NCBI GenBank assembly: GCA_016716275.1
Contig: JADJWR010000002.1
Coordinates: 1 to 64,000 of the forward strand
Length of the DNA: 64,000 bases
DNA from: Burkholderiales bacterium
GTDB lineage: Bacteria; Pseudomonadota; Gammaproteobacteria; Burkholderiales; Burkholderiaceae_F
Reading direction: 5' to 3'
Below, one piece after another: positions 45,125-55,391 of the stretch. The notes beneath the pieces are model-generated. The model did not search any database. It saw nothing but the letters and a program-made list of their open reading frames with translations, and was not told the origin of the DNA. The position numbers and the translations under genes were made by a program. The first letter of the stretch is position 1. Each line of letters starts with the position of its first letter.

Positions 45125-45420
45125 CGCGGGCCGTGCGCGTCGAGTTCCTGGGTGCCGTCGATCGTCTCGTAGACACGCTGGAACGGGAAGCCGCCGCCGC
45201 TGCGCTTGGCGATCAGCGTGAGGTCGCCGAGGCCCGTGCCCTTGTAGGCCATGAACTTCATGTACGGGCCGTCGCCCTTGCCGGTTGCGCCGTGGCACAC
45301 GGCGCAGTTCGATTCGTATTCCCGCTTGCCGAGGTCGAAGGGCTGCTGTGCAGCGGCAAGCAGCGGCGTGAGAATCAGCGCTGCGCCCGCGAGCGCAGCC
45401 AGCGTTGTCGTGCGTTTCAT
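44971..45420 (-). CDS. Periplasmic monoheme class I cytochrome c
   Basis: 149 residues; signal peptide KRTTTLAALAGAALILTPLLAAA. The heme site C-x2-C-H is in YESNCAVCHGATGKGDGPY (about residues 35-55). A later SMPIWGSDYAH segment contains the likely Met axial ligand (MPIWG). Electron carrier. It converges with the preceding sequence; its 3' third lies in repeat copy 2. The 256 bp to gshA contain no other gene I can see. Confidence 0.9.
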   Translation of the reverse strand: MKRTTTLAALAGAALILTPLLAAAQQPFDLGKREYESNCAVCHGATGKGDGPYMKFMAYKGTGLGDLTLIAKRSGGGFPFQRVYETIDGTQELDAHGPRSMPIWGSDYAHQARDAYRDENYMRGRFDPELYTRTRILALTDYLNRIQAK

Positions 45421-45676
45421 CTTGAGGCCTCCTCGGACATTGGCGTCCGTTGCGCTACTGCTCGAGCGTCCGAGCCCGACGAGGCCAACCTGGAAGCGGC
45501 GGCCATCGATCCGGGCTCTTCCGCTTGAATTACTTTAGGCGCGCAGGCGACGAGCCCCTTGCGCCTGATCACGGCCGGGCGATTCATTCGTCCGCGCCGG
45601 CGCGCGGCGGCGGCGGGGCGCCAGTAACCGCTAAAGTGGCGGCCCGCCGCCAACCGCCGCTTTCGGGAGAGCAAGC

Positions 45677-47386
45677 TTGAGCAAGCTGCAGCAACGACTG
45701 GACGCCCTGCCGCCGGCAGTGCTGCGCGGCATCCTGCGCGGCATCGAGAAGGAGGGGCTGCGGGTGCGGCCGGACGGCACGCTGGCGGCCACGCCGCACC
45801 CGGCCGGGCTCGGCTCGGCACTCACCCACCCGAACATCACGACCGACTTCTCCGAGTCGCAGCTCGAGCTGATCACCGGCGCGCACAGCAGCGTCGAGGC
45901 GCTGCTGCAGGAACTGACCGAGCTGCACCAGTTCGTCTACCGCCACATCGGCGACGAGCTGATCTGGGCGGCCAGCATGCCCTGCAAGCTGCCGGCGGAG
46001 GACGAGATCCCGCTCGGCCAGTACGGCCGCTCGAACATGGGCCGGCTGAAGACGGTCTACCGGCGCGGCCTGTCGCACCGCTACGGCCGGCGCATGCAGA
46101 CCATTTCCGGCATCCACTACAACTTCTCGCTGCCGGCCGAGGCCTGGCCGCGGCTGCGCGAGGTGGCCGGCAGCCGGGTGCCGGTCGAACGGTTCCAGGA
46201 CGCCGGCTACTTCGCGCTGATCCGCAATTTCCGCCGCCACTCGTGGCTGCTGCTGCTGCTGCTCGGGGCATCGCCGGCGGTGTGCAGCAGCTTCGTCGCC
46301 GGGCACAGCCATGGCCTGTGCGGCTGGGACACCGGCACCTGTTTCGCGCCGTACGGCACCTCGCTGCGCATGGGGCGGCTCGGCTACCAGAGCGACGCGC
46401 AGGCGGCGCTGGCGGTGAGCTTCAACTGCCTGGGCGACTACGCGCAGACGCTGCACCGGGCGCTGAACGAAACCTATCCGGCCTACGAGTCGATCGGGCT
46501 GCGCGACGGCGAGCTGTACAAGCAGCTGGCCACCACGCTGCTGCAGATCGAAAACGAGTTCTACGGCACCATCCGGCCCAAGCAACGCATCCATCCCGGC
46601 GAGCGGCCGCTGCGGGCGCTCGGCCTGCGTGGCGTCGAGTACGTCGAGGTGCGGCTGGTCGACATCGATCCTTTCGAGCCGGCGGGCATCGGCCTGTCGC
46701 AGATGCGGCTGCTCGACATCTTCCTGCTGCATTGCCTGCTGTCGGACAGCCCGCCCGACTCGCCGCAGGAGATTGCCGCGATGACCCGCAACCAGCGCCG
46801 CATCGCCGAGCGCGGGCGTGACCCGGGGCTGCGCCTGCACCGCACCGCCGAGCTGTTAGCCGCCGCGGGGCCGTCGCCGGCAGCCGGCGCGCTGCCCACC
46901 GCCGAGCTGTCGGCCGATCTGGCGCTCACCGACCTCACGCCCGCCGACCTGGCGCCGGCCGAATGGGGGGCGCGGCTGCTGCGCGAGTGCGAGCCGATCG
47001 CCGCCGCGCTCGACCGCGCGCAAGGCGACGGCGCCGCTGCCTACCGCGATGCGCTGGCCGCCGCCCGGGCGGCGCTGCGCGACTTCGACACGCTGCCGTC
47101 GACCCGGGTGCTGCTCGAAGCGGACCTGAGCCACGGCAAGTCGTTCCCGACCTTCGCGCTGGCGCGCTCGCAGGCCAGCAAGCGGGCGCTGCTGGCGCAA
47201 CCGCTGTCGGCCGAGGCGCTGCGCCGCTACGAGCAGGCCGCGATCGACTCGCACCAGGCGCAGCGCAGCCGCGAGGCGGCCGACGACGTGCCGTTCGAGA
47301 CCTTCCGCCAGCGCTACCTGTCGCAGGACCTGATGGTCGGCGAGCATTTCCGTCCGCTGGACCAGGCAGTCGCCCGGCGGCGATAG
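45677..47386 (+). CDS. gshA: Glutamate-cysteine ligase (gammaproteobacterial type)
   Basis: 569 residues from TTG 45677 (GGGAGA 6 nt upstream). First step of glutathione synthesis: Glu + Cys + ATP. Blocks typical of the E. coli-type GshA: RGIEKEGLRVRPDG, THPNITTDFSESQLELIT, LIWAASMPCKLP, IPLGQYGRSNMGRLKTVYRRGLSHRYGRRMQTISGIHYNFS, VEYVEVRLVDIDPFEPAGI and LEADLSHGKSFPTFA. Length is close to the usual 510-530 plus a slightly longer C terminus. Rare TTG start, likely to limit expression. Confidence 0.93.
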   Translation: MSKLQQRLDALPPAVLRGILRGIEKEGLRVRPDGTLAATPHPAGLGSALTHPNITTDFSESQLELITGAHSSVEALLQELTELHQFVYRHIGDELIWAASMPCKLPAEDEIPLGQYGRSNMGRLKTVYRRGLSHRYGRRMQTISGIHYNFSLPAEAWPRLREVAGSRVPVERFQDAGYFALIRNFRRHSWLLLLLLGASPAVCSSFVAGHSHGLCGWDTGTCFAPYGTSLRMGRLGYQSDAQAALAVSFNCLGDYAQTLHRALNETYPAYESIGLRDGELYKQLATTLLQIENEFYGTIRPKQRIHPGERPLRALGLRGVEYVEVRLVDIDPFEPAGIGLSQMRLLDIFLLHCLLSDSPPDSPQEIAAMTRNQRRIAERGRDPGLRLHRTAELLAAAGPSPAAGALPTAELSADLALTDLTPADLAPAEWGARLLRECEPIAAALDRAQGDGAAAYRDALAAARAALRDFDTLPSTRVLLEADLSHGKSFPTFALARSQASKRALLAQPLSAEALRRYEQAAIDSHQAQRSREAADDVPFETFRQRYLSQDLMVGEHFRPLDQAVARRR

Positions 47387-47430
47387 CGCGCCGGGCACAG
47401 GCGGCGCTCGCGCTGCCGGTGCCGGCGCGC
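47386..47430. terminator. Hairpin between convergent gshA and yyaL-like genes
   Basis: GCGCGCCGG(G)CAC (47386-47398) pairs with GTGCCGGCGCGC (47419-47430), 12 bp with one bulge. It starts at the last base of the gshA stop. No T-run; likely bidirectional and possibly Rho-assisted. Confidence 0.4.
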
Positions 47431-47433
47431 GCC

Positions 47434-49452
<2,019 letters not shown>

Positions 49453-49598
49453 CGGCGGTTCTCCATCGAACGGGGTCCGCGCCTAGGGTAGCCCGCGGCC
49501 CGCTGCCGCTGGTGAAAAGGCATTTGCCCGTCGCGGGTCAAAGCGGCCCGGCGACGGCGGCGGGACAATGGCTCTCCTTCAGCCCGGCTGCACTTGCC

Positions 49599-51089
49599 AT
49601 GAAGTCACATCCGATGGCGCCGGTCGACGCCGCCTGGTATCACATCGACGGGCCGGCCAACACGGCGATGATCACGTCGATCGCGCTGACCGGCAAACCG
49701 CTCGACTTCGCGCGGGTGAAGACCGTCTACACGCAGCGGCTGGCGCAGTTCGAGCGCTTCCGCTGCCGGGTGGTCGAGAACCCGCTGCCGCTCGCCACGC
49801 CGCATTGGGAGGAGGTGCCGGGCTTCGAGATCGGCCAGCAGATGCACCACGTGGCGTTGCCGGCCCCCGGCGGCAGGGCGGCGCTCGCCGCGCTGCTGAA
49901 CGACCTGGCCAGCACGCCGCTGGACCGCGCCCGGCCGCTGTGGGACGTGCACGTGGTCGACGGTGTCGACGGCGGATCGGCGCTGATCACCCGCATGCAC
50001 CACTGCATCGGCGACGGCACCGCGAGCCTGCTGGTCGCCCGCGCGCTGTTCGACGCTTCGCCGAGAGGCTGGCGGACACCGCCCCCGGCGGCACCGCGGC
50101 GGACGACCAAGCCAGGGCTGGTCGGGCGGTTGTTCGCTCCGGCGATCGATGCCGCCGAATGGTCGGTCGAGCAGCTGCGTTCGATCGTCGGCGGCGCGAT
50201 CGACGCGGCCGCTCATCCGCAGCAACTTGCCGGGAAGGCGGCGCTGGTGCTGGCCGGCGCCGGCACGCTGGCCGCCGAACTGCTGAAGGCGCCGGACCCG
50301 CGCTCGCCGCTGAAGGGCGAGTTCGGGCCGGGCAAGCGCGTTGCCTGGTCGGAGCCGGTCGCCATCGACGAGGTGAAGGCGATCGGCGCGCCGCTCGGCG
50401 CCAAGGTCAACGACGTGCTGGTGGCGGCGATGACCGGCGCCCTGCGTCACTACCTGCACCGGCGCGGCGTCGACGTCGACCGCGTCAGCCTGCGGGCGAT
50501 GGTGCCGGTCGACCTGCGGCCGCCCGGGCGAGCGTCAGAGCTCGGCAACGAGTTCGGCCTGGTCATCCTGGAACTGGCCTTGGGCTGCCGGGACCCGCTG
50601 GCGCGTCTGCGGCGGACCAAGGCGCACATGGACGAGCTGAAGCGCTCGCCCGAAGCGGTGGCGATCCTGGCGCTGTTCAACCTCTTCGGCCGGGTGCCGA
50701 AGGCGGTCGAGGACCTCGCGGTGCAGCTGTTCGGCTCGAAGGCGAGCCTGGTGATGACCAACGTCGCCGGACCGAAGGAGCCGCTGTACCTCGCCGGCGT
50801 GCCGATCGAGCGGGTGATGTTCTGGGTGCCGCACCCCGGCAAGGAACTCGGCATGGGCGTCAGCATCCTGAGCTACAAGGGCTACGCCACGCTGTCCGTA
50901 GTCGCCGACGCTCACCTGGTGCCGGATCCCGAGTGGTTCACCGAGCGCTTCTCGCGCGAGTTCGCGAGCCTGCAAAAGGCCGTGCAGCGGCACGTGCACA
51001 AGCAGGCGGCGGCCAAGGCCGCCCCGGGCAGGAGGCGGCCGAAGGCGCGTGCCAGGCCGAACAGCGCCGTGGAGAGCCCGCCGCGCTGA
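49599..51089 (+). CDS. WS/DGAT-family O-acyltransferase
   Basis: 496 residues from ATG 49599 (MKSHPMAPVDAAWYHIDGPAN). The active-site HHxxxDG is intact (MHHCIGDG, His134-His135, Asp139). The N-terminal block and the C-terminal NVAGPKEPLYLAGVPIERVMFWVPHPGKELGMGVSILSYKGYATLSV match the family. Makes wax esters or triacylglycerol from acyl-CoA and an alcohol or diacylglycerol. Lys/Arg-rich tail (AAAKAAPGRRRPKARA). Carbon-storage function is the usual inference. Confidence 0.92.
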   Translation: MKSHPMAPVDAAWYHIDGPANTAMITSIALTGKPLDFARVKTVYTQRLAQFERFRCRVVENPLPLATPHWEEVPGFEIGQQMHHVALPAPGGRAALAALLNDLASTPLDRARPLWDVHVVDGVDGGSALITRMHHCIGDGTASLLVARALFDASPRGWRTPPPAAPRRTTKPGLVGRLFAPAIDAAEWSVEQLRSIVGGAIDAAAHPQQLAGKAALVLAGAGTLAAELLKAPDPRSPLKGEFGPGKRVAWSEPVAIDEVKAIGAPLGAKVNDVLVAAMTGALRHYLHRRGVDVDRVSLRAMVPVDLRPPGRASELGNEFGLVILELALGCRDPLARLRRTKAHMDELKRSPEAVAILALFNLFGRVPKAVEDLAVQLFGSKASLVMTNVAGPKEPLYLAGVPIERVMFWVPHPGKELGMGVSILSYKGYATLSVVADAHLVPDPEWFTERFSREFASLQKAVQRHVHKQAAAKAAPGRRRPKARARPNSAVESPPR

Positions 51090-51102
51090 GCCGGCGTCGT
51101 CG

Positions 51103-52089
51103 TCAACCGCCCGCCGGCGCGGCGGTCGCCGGCAACGCAATGCCCTCGGCCTGCGCTACGCGCACCAGCGCCTCCTCGAACAGCGCCCGCGCGGTGCCGG
51201 CGACGCGGCCCAGGTGGCGATGCAGTGCGGCGTCGGCCGGGCTGCGGTTCTCGCACTCGGCGCTGTAGCGCTCGAAGGCGCCGAGGCTCATCAGCAGATC
51301 GACCACGTGCCGCGGGCATTCGCAGCGCACGGCGCCCGAGACCTGCGCCAGTTGCGCGAGCGCATGCTCGTCGAAGCGCGGCGCGGACGGCGCGGCAGGC
51401 GGCGGCGCCGCGGCGGGCTCGGCCGCGCCGAACGCCGCCACGCCCAGCGACTCGATTTCATCCAGGTCGAGCGGCGCGTGCACCACGATGTGTCCGCGAC
51501 GGCGCAGTTCGTGCACCGCCGCCTCGGTCCCGAAGCGGTAGGCGACCACGGCCCGCCGCGCGCCGACCGTCGCCACCAGGGCGTCGACCGTCTCGACCGC
51601 GTCCTCGCGCAGCGCCGGCAGTTCGATCGCCAGCAGGTCGGCGACAACGCCGTGCAGCGCTGCGGCGTCGGCGCGGTCGGCGCAGGCGGCCACGATCTGC
51701 ACCGTGGCCGCGCGCGGCGCCGCGGCCGCCGCGCGCGCCGCCAGTGACTCGCCGACGACCGCCACGCGCAGCGCCGGCCGCACGGCAGCCGGCGTGGTCG
51801 GCGCGGCGGCGGGCCCCGGCGCGACGCGCATCTGGCGCAGCGCGTCCAGCGGCAGGCGGGCCAGCATGCCGATCGGGTGGCCGAGATCGACCAGCGCCTT
51901 GATCAGCGCCAGGCGGCTGACGTCCTCGGCCGCGTAGCGCCGATGTCCGCGCTCACTTACCTGCGGGCCGACCACCCGGTAGCGGCGCTCCCACATGCGC
52001 AGCGTGGCCACCGGGATACCGGCCAGGCGCGCCGCGGTACCGCTGCGGTAAGTGGGCGCAACCGATTGATCTGGCGAAGCATTCTGCAC
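51103..52089 (-). CDS. MerR-family transcriptional regulator with C-terminal sensory region
   Basis: 328 residues. The winged HTH is at residues ~14-85 (YRSGTAARLAGIPVATLRMWERRYRVV ... GHRRYAAEDVSRLALIKALVDLGHPIG). Residues ~115-215 look like a degraded cobalamin-binding-type Rossmann domain (LRVAVVGESLA ... VQIVAACADRADAAAL, then LLAIELPALREDAVETVDALVATVG), but the B12-contact motif with its His is not seen. A C-terminal helical part carries three Cys (CECPRHVVDLLMSLGAFERYSAECEN). The layout is CarH/LitR-like without clear B12 ligands. Divergent from the quinone-type operon, which it probably controls. Confidence 0.82.
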   Translation of the reverse strand: MQNASPDQSVAPTYRSGTAARLAGIPVATLRMWERRYRVVGPQVSERGHRRYAAEDVSRLALIKALVDLGHPIGMLARLPLDALRQMRVAPGPAAAPTTPAAVRPALRVAVVGESLAARAAAAAPRAATVQIVAACADRADAAALHGVVADLLAIELPALREDAVETVDALVATVGARRAVVAYRFGTEAAVHELRRRGHIVVHAPLDLDEIESLGVAAFGAAEPAAAPPPAAPSAPRFDEHALAQLAQVSGAVRCECPRHVVDLLMSLGAFERYSAECENRSPADAALHRHLGRVAGTARALFEEALVRVAQAEGIALPATAAPAGG

Positions 52090-52134
52090 GTCGAGCGGCC
52101 TGGCTCAGGAGTGAGATGGGCAAGTGAATCAATG

Positions 52135-52157
52135 TTGTCACGAAAATATCCGGACAA
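52135..52157. promoter_or_regulatory. Inverted TTGTC ... GACAA half-sites near the MerR-family gene
   Basis: TTGTC (52135-52139) and GACAA (52153-52157), 13-bp spacing, 46 bp upstream of the regulator's start. They share half-sites with the element at 52209-52221, so autoregulation is plausible. Confidence 0.4.
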
Positions 52158-52182
52158 CAAGTGTGCTTGTATCGTCGAAAGC

Positions 52183-52221
52183 TTGACAAGTGCGATACAA
52201 GACGAATATTGTCCTAGACAA
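52183..52221 (+). promoter_or_regulatory. MerR-type promoter with palindromic operator
   Basis: -35 TTGACA (52183-52188), an 18-bp spacer (longer than optimal, as for MerR targets), -10 TATTGT (52207-52212). TTGTC-CTA-GACAA (52209-52221) overlaps the -10 and start region, and ACAA-N8-TTGT (52197-52212) sits in the spacer. Drives the operon starting at 52261. Confidence 0.55.
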
Positions 52222-52260
52222 ATGTAGTTCAGTGCTGCTCCACCGGATCAAGAGCGCCCC

Positions 52261-52467
52261 ATGTCCACCTATCGCGTCCCGGTCGTCATCAAAGGTTTCG
52301 CCGTCGTCAGGTATCCGGACGGCAAGGGGGCCGGCGACTACGTCGGCGGCCTGCCCCGCGACGCGGAGGCCGAGGTGCGCGGCACGCCGCCCTACCTCGG
52401 CGCCGCGCGGATGGTCGACTACACGGTCGAACTGAGCGGCGAAGCGCTGCGGGTCGAAAGGGCCTAG
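52261..52467 (+). CDS. Small hypothetical protein
   Basis: 68 residues (MSTYRVPVVIKGFAVVRYPDG). No signal peptide, membrane segment or cysteine. A beta-rich short protein with a G-rich middle (GKGAGDYVGGLP). Poor ribosome-binding site. Kept because it is the first gene after the MerR-type promoter, its codon use matches the operon, and the next gene starts 3 bp after its stop. Function not known. Confidence 0.6.
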   Translation: MSTYRVPVVIKGFAVVRYPDGKGAGDYVGGLPRDAEAEVRGTPPYLGAARMVDYTVELSGEALRVERA

Positions 52468-52469
52468 CC

Positions 52470-53354
52470 ATGTCCGCGACTGCTGCCGGTACGGTCTACT
52501 TCGACGGCGCCTGCCCGCTGTGCCGCAAGGAGATCGCCCATTACCGCCGGCGCGCCGGCGCCGAAGCGATCGACTGGGTCGATGCGGCCACCTGCGACCC
52601 TGCCGTGCTCGGCGCCGACCTGCCGCGCGAGGCGGCGCTGGCGCGCCTGCACGTGCGCCGCGCCGACGGCTCGCTCGTTTCCGGTGCCGCCGCCTTTGCC
52701 ACCATCTGGAACTCCCTGCCCGGTTATCGCTGGCTTGCCGGGCTTGCCGCGCGCCGGCCGCTGCTTGCGGTGATGGAAACCGCCTACGCCGGCTTCCTCC
52801 GTTTGCGACCGCTCTGGCGGCGAGCCGCTGCTTCGCCGGCGCCACTGTCGGAGCAAGCGCTCGCTGACCTGCGTGACGGCCATGCACTGGAAGCTGCGAC
52901 GGTTCAGTTCTTCCGCGGCATCCTGATCACGGCGCGCGACGGCGAGACCCGGGCGGCCACCGCATACGAACTGGCGGTTGCCCACCTGCGGCTGAAACGG
53001 TTGCAGCAGTGGTTGCCGGCTGCCCGGCGCGGCCGCCTGCTGCCGCTGTGGCGGGTGACCGGGTGGTGCGCCGGCGCGGCATCCGCGCTGGCTGGCCGTC
53101 GTGCGGCCGGCGCGGCGTCCGCGGCGCTTCGGCGGGCGGTCGATCGGCACTATGCCGCCCAGGTCGAGCAACTGGCGGCGCGCGCCGACCTCGCCGACCT
53201 GCGTTCGACGCTCGCTGCCTGCCGGCTCTGGACGGCGGAGCGCGACAGCGCGCCCGCGCACCCGAGGATCCAGCCGCGGCTCGATGCGCTCGGCTGGACG
53301 GTCATCGCCGGCAACGGCGCCGAGCGCGCGGCGGCCGCGCCCCGGCGCGCCTGA
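52470..53354 (+). CDS. Fusion: DCC-type thiol-disulfide oxidoreductase + Coq7-like domain
   Basis: 294 residues. The N-terminal DCC motif is VYFDGACPLCRKEIAHY with redox pair Cys15/Cys18, and ALARLHVRRADGSLVSGAAAF follows. From about residue 130 the sequence resembles ferritin-like Coq7 (demethoxyubiquinone hydroxylase): LRDGHALEAATVQFFRG (His138, Glu141), LKRLQQWLPAARRGRLLPLW and AGAASALAG ... AVDRHYAAQVEQL. Several Coq7 iron ligands appear missing: the ExxH in helix 2 reads A-V-A-H, and the Glu in helix 3 is Arg. Followed by UbiG-like, so a quinone-ring role is suggested, but the oxygenase part may be inactive. Confidence 0.68.
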   Translation: MSATAAGTVYFDGACPLCRKEIAHYRRRAGAEAIDWVDAATCDPAVLGADLPREAALARLHVRRADGSLVSGAAAFATIWNSLPGYRWLAGLAARRPLLAVMETAYAGFLRLRPLWRRAAASPAPLSEQALADLRDGHALEAATVQFFRGILITARDGETRAATAYELAVAHLRLKRLQQWLPAARRGRLLPLWRVTGWCAGAASALAGRRAAGAASAALRRAVDRHYAAQVEQLAARADLADLRSTLAACRLWTAERDSAPAHPRIQPRLDALGWTVIAGNGAERAAAAPRRA

Positions 53355-53391
53355 CGGGCCCGCGCGCCATCCGACGATCCGAGCAGCAGCG

Positions 53392-54177
53392 ATGAGCGCC
53401 GTCGTCTCCGAAATCGATCGCTTCAACCGCCTTTCCGCCACCTGGTGGGACCGCCGCGGGCCGATGCGGCCGCTGCACGTGATCAATCGCCTGCGGCTGG
53501 CCTACCTGCTCGAGCTGATCGAGTCGCGTCTGGCGCGGCGCGGCCGCCCGGTGCACGGGCTGCGCGTGCTCGACATCGGCTGCGGCGCCGGCCTGCTGTG
53601 CGAGCCGCTCGCCCGCTTCGGCGCCGCGGTCACCGGCATCGACGCGGCGGAGAAGAACATCGCCGCCGCGCGCGCCCACGCGATCGGCGAAGGGCTGCGG
53701 ATCGACTACCGCGCCGGCGCGCCGGCCGCCGCGCTGCGCTCCGACGAACGTTTCGATCTCGTGCTGCTGCTCGAGGTGGTCGAGCACGTCGACGACGTCG
53801 AGGCTTTCGTCGCTGGGGCGGCGCGTCACGTCGCGCCGGGCGGGCTGCTGGTCGCCTCGACCATCGACCGCACCTGGAAGAGCTTCGCGTTGGCCATCGT
53901 CGGCGCCGAGTTCGTCTTCCGCGTGCTGCCGCGCGGCACGCACCAGTGGCGCCGCTTCGTCCGCCCGGCCGAACTCGAGGCGGCGACGCAGCGCGCGGGG
54001 CTGCGCTCGATCGATCGACGCGGCATGCGCTACCTGCCGGTGCTGCACCGCGCCTCGTGGGTGCGCGATACCTCGGTCAACTATCTCGCCGCGTTCGCGC
54101 GGCCGCAGCAGGGGCACGGCTCGGCCGACCTCGGCGGCGATGAGCCTTCGGGGCCGTCGAACGAGGCCGTGCGATGA
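53392..54177 (+). CDS. UbiG-like SAM-dependent O-methyltransferase
   Basis: 261 residues. The UbiG start is EIDRFNRLSATWWDRRGPMRPLHVINRLRLAYL, motif I is VLDIGCGAGLLCEPLARFGAAVTGIDAAEKNI, then LLLEVVEHVDDVEAFV, and the C-terminal GTHQWRRFVRPAELEAATQRAGL matches the membrane-associating part of UbiG. Transfers methyl to 3-demethylubiquinol-type phenols in ubiquinone synthesis. Its place next to a Coq7-like fusion and under MerR control suggests a second, conditional copy or a modified quinone. The genome's main ubiG cannot be judged from this window. Confidence 0.82.
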   Translation: MSAVVSEIDRFNRLSATWWDRRGPMRPLHVINRLRLAYLLELIESRLARRGRPVHGLRVLDIGCGAGLLCEPLARFGAAVTGIDAAEKNIAAARAHAIGEGLRIDYRAGAPAAALRSDERFDLVLLLEVVEHVDDVEAFVAGAARHVAPGGLLVASTIDRTWKSFALAIVGAEFVFRVLPRGTHQWRRFVRPAELEAATQRAGLRSIDRRGMRYLPVLHRASWVRDTSVNYLAAFARPQQGHGSADLGGDEPSGPSNEAVR

Positions 54178-54554
54178 GCATGCTGAACAGGCTGCCCGGC
54201 TTCCGCCGCGCGCCGGCCGGCCTCGAGTGGACGATCCTGCGCCGCCTGCCGCTGATCACGCTGGTCGGCACCGTGCTGCCTGTCGCCGGCGCGCTCGCCG
54301 CGGCGTTCGCCCTCGGCGGCGACCCGCACGGCGACAAGCTCGCCACCACCGTGCAGATCGTGCTCGCCAGCGTGCTGGTGCTGCACTGGACGGCGGTGTT
54401 CACCGTCGGCCTGGCCTGCGTGATCGTCTGGATCGCCAAGGGCCCGGCCTACGTCGCCGACGCCTACGAACTGATCGACGCCGACCGGCCCGCGCCCGGC
54501 AACGAACGCGTCCACGCGAGCGGCGGCTGCTCGACGCGGGCGAACAAGGGCTGA
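54174..54554 (+). CDS. Small inner-membrane protein, unknown function
   Basis: 126 residues; ATG overlaps the UbiG stop (ATGA). Two transmembrane helices: LPLITLVGTVLPVAGALAAAFALG and VQIVLASVLVLHWTAVFTVGLACVIVWIA. Short cytoplasmic ends, the C-terminal one with a single Cys (ASGGCSTRANKG). No family recognised. Confidence 0.72.
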   Translation: MSMLNRLPGFRRAPAGLEWTILRRLPLITLVGTVLPVAGALAAAFALGGDPHGDKLATTVQIVLASVLVLHWTAVFTVGLACVIVWIAKGPAYVADAYELIDADRPAPGNERVHASGGCSTRANKG

Positions 54555-54567
54555 CGGGACACCGACC

Positions 54568-55311
54568 ATGAGCGATCACGTCGCACTGATCACCGGCGCC
54601 AGCGGCGGCCTCGGGCGCGCGGTCGCCGCGCGCCTGGCCGAGGCGGGCTGGCGGCTGGCGCTGGTCGGCCGCTCTGCGGCCCGGCTGAAGAGCGTTGCGC
54701 CCGCCGAGGCGCTGCAGATCGAGGCCGACGTCTCGACTCACGAAGGCGCGCGCGCCGCGTTCGCGCAGTGCGCCGAGCGGTTCGGCACGCCCGTGGCGCT
54801 GGTCAACTGCGCCGGCGGCACGCTGATCGCGCCGCTGCTGCGGACCAGCGAGTCGGCGTACCGGGCGTGCCTGAGCGCCAACCTGGATACCGCCTTCTTC
54901 TCGCTCGCCGCGTTCGTCGAGGGGCTGCGCTCGGCGCAGCAGCCGGGCGCGGCGGTGCTGGTGTCATCCGTGGTCGGCCACATCGGCGTGGCTAACCACG
55001 AGGCGATCTCGGCCGCCAAGGCCGCGGTCGCCGGCCTGGTGCGCGGGGCGGCGGCCACCTACGCGGCGAGCCGCATCCGCGTCAACGCGGTCTCGCCCGG
55101 CTTCATGGTCACGCCGGCCACCGCGTCGCTGGTCGCCAGCGACGCTGCGCGCGAGGGCTTCGCCCGCCAGTACCCGCTCGGCGGCATCGGCACGCCCGAG
55201 GACGTCGCGCAGGCGATCGCCTGGCTGCTGTCGCCCGCCGCAGCGCGGATCACCGGACAGGTCGTGCCGGTCGACGGCGGCTTCACCGCCGTGCGGCCGC
55301 TCGTGCGCTGA
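54568..55311 (+). CDS. SDR-fold protein lacking the catalytic tyrosine
   Basis: 247 residues. The cofactor loop is TGASGGLGRAV (residues 9-19), with NCAGGTL, SSVVGHIGVANHEAISAAKAAV and ITGQVVPVDGGFTAV. The Y-x-x-x-K motif reads I-S-A-A-K: Lys and a preceding Ser remain, but Tyr is replaced by Ile (HEAI). NADP(H) binding is likely intact while classical catalysis is doubtful. 13 bp after the membrane protein. Confidence 0.85.
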   Translation: MSDHVALITGASGGLGRAVAARLAEAGWRLALVGRSAARLKSVAPAEALQIEADVSTHEGARAAFAQCAERFGTPVALVNCAGGTLIAPLLRTSESAYRACLSANLDTAFFSLAAFVEGLRSAQQPGAAVLVSSVVGHIGVANHEAISAAKAAVAGLVRGAAATYAASRIRVNAVSPGFMVTPATASLVASDAAREGFARQYPLGGIGTPEDVAQAIAWLLSPAAARITGQVVPVDGGFTAVRPLVR

Positions 55312-55391
55312 TGAATGCTTCTTTTTCCGGCAACCGAACCGGCTGCCGCTTTGTCCACCCTTCCCCAACCGCAACACAGGAGTGCTCTGCC

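Noticed and set aside
53392..54177. RquA (rhodoquinone synthesis)
   Set aside because: The N terminus WWD-x3-GPMRPLHVIN-LR and the C-terminal block are those of UbiG, and a normal SAM motif is present; nothing favours RquA.
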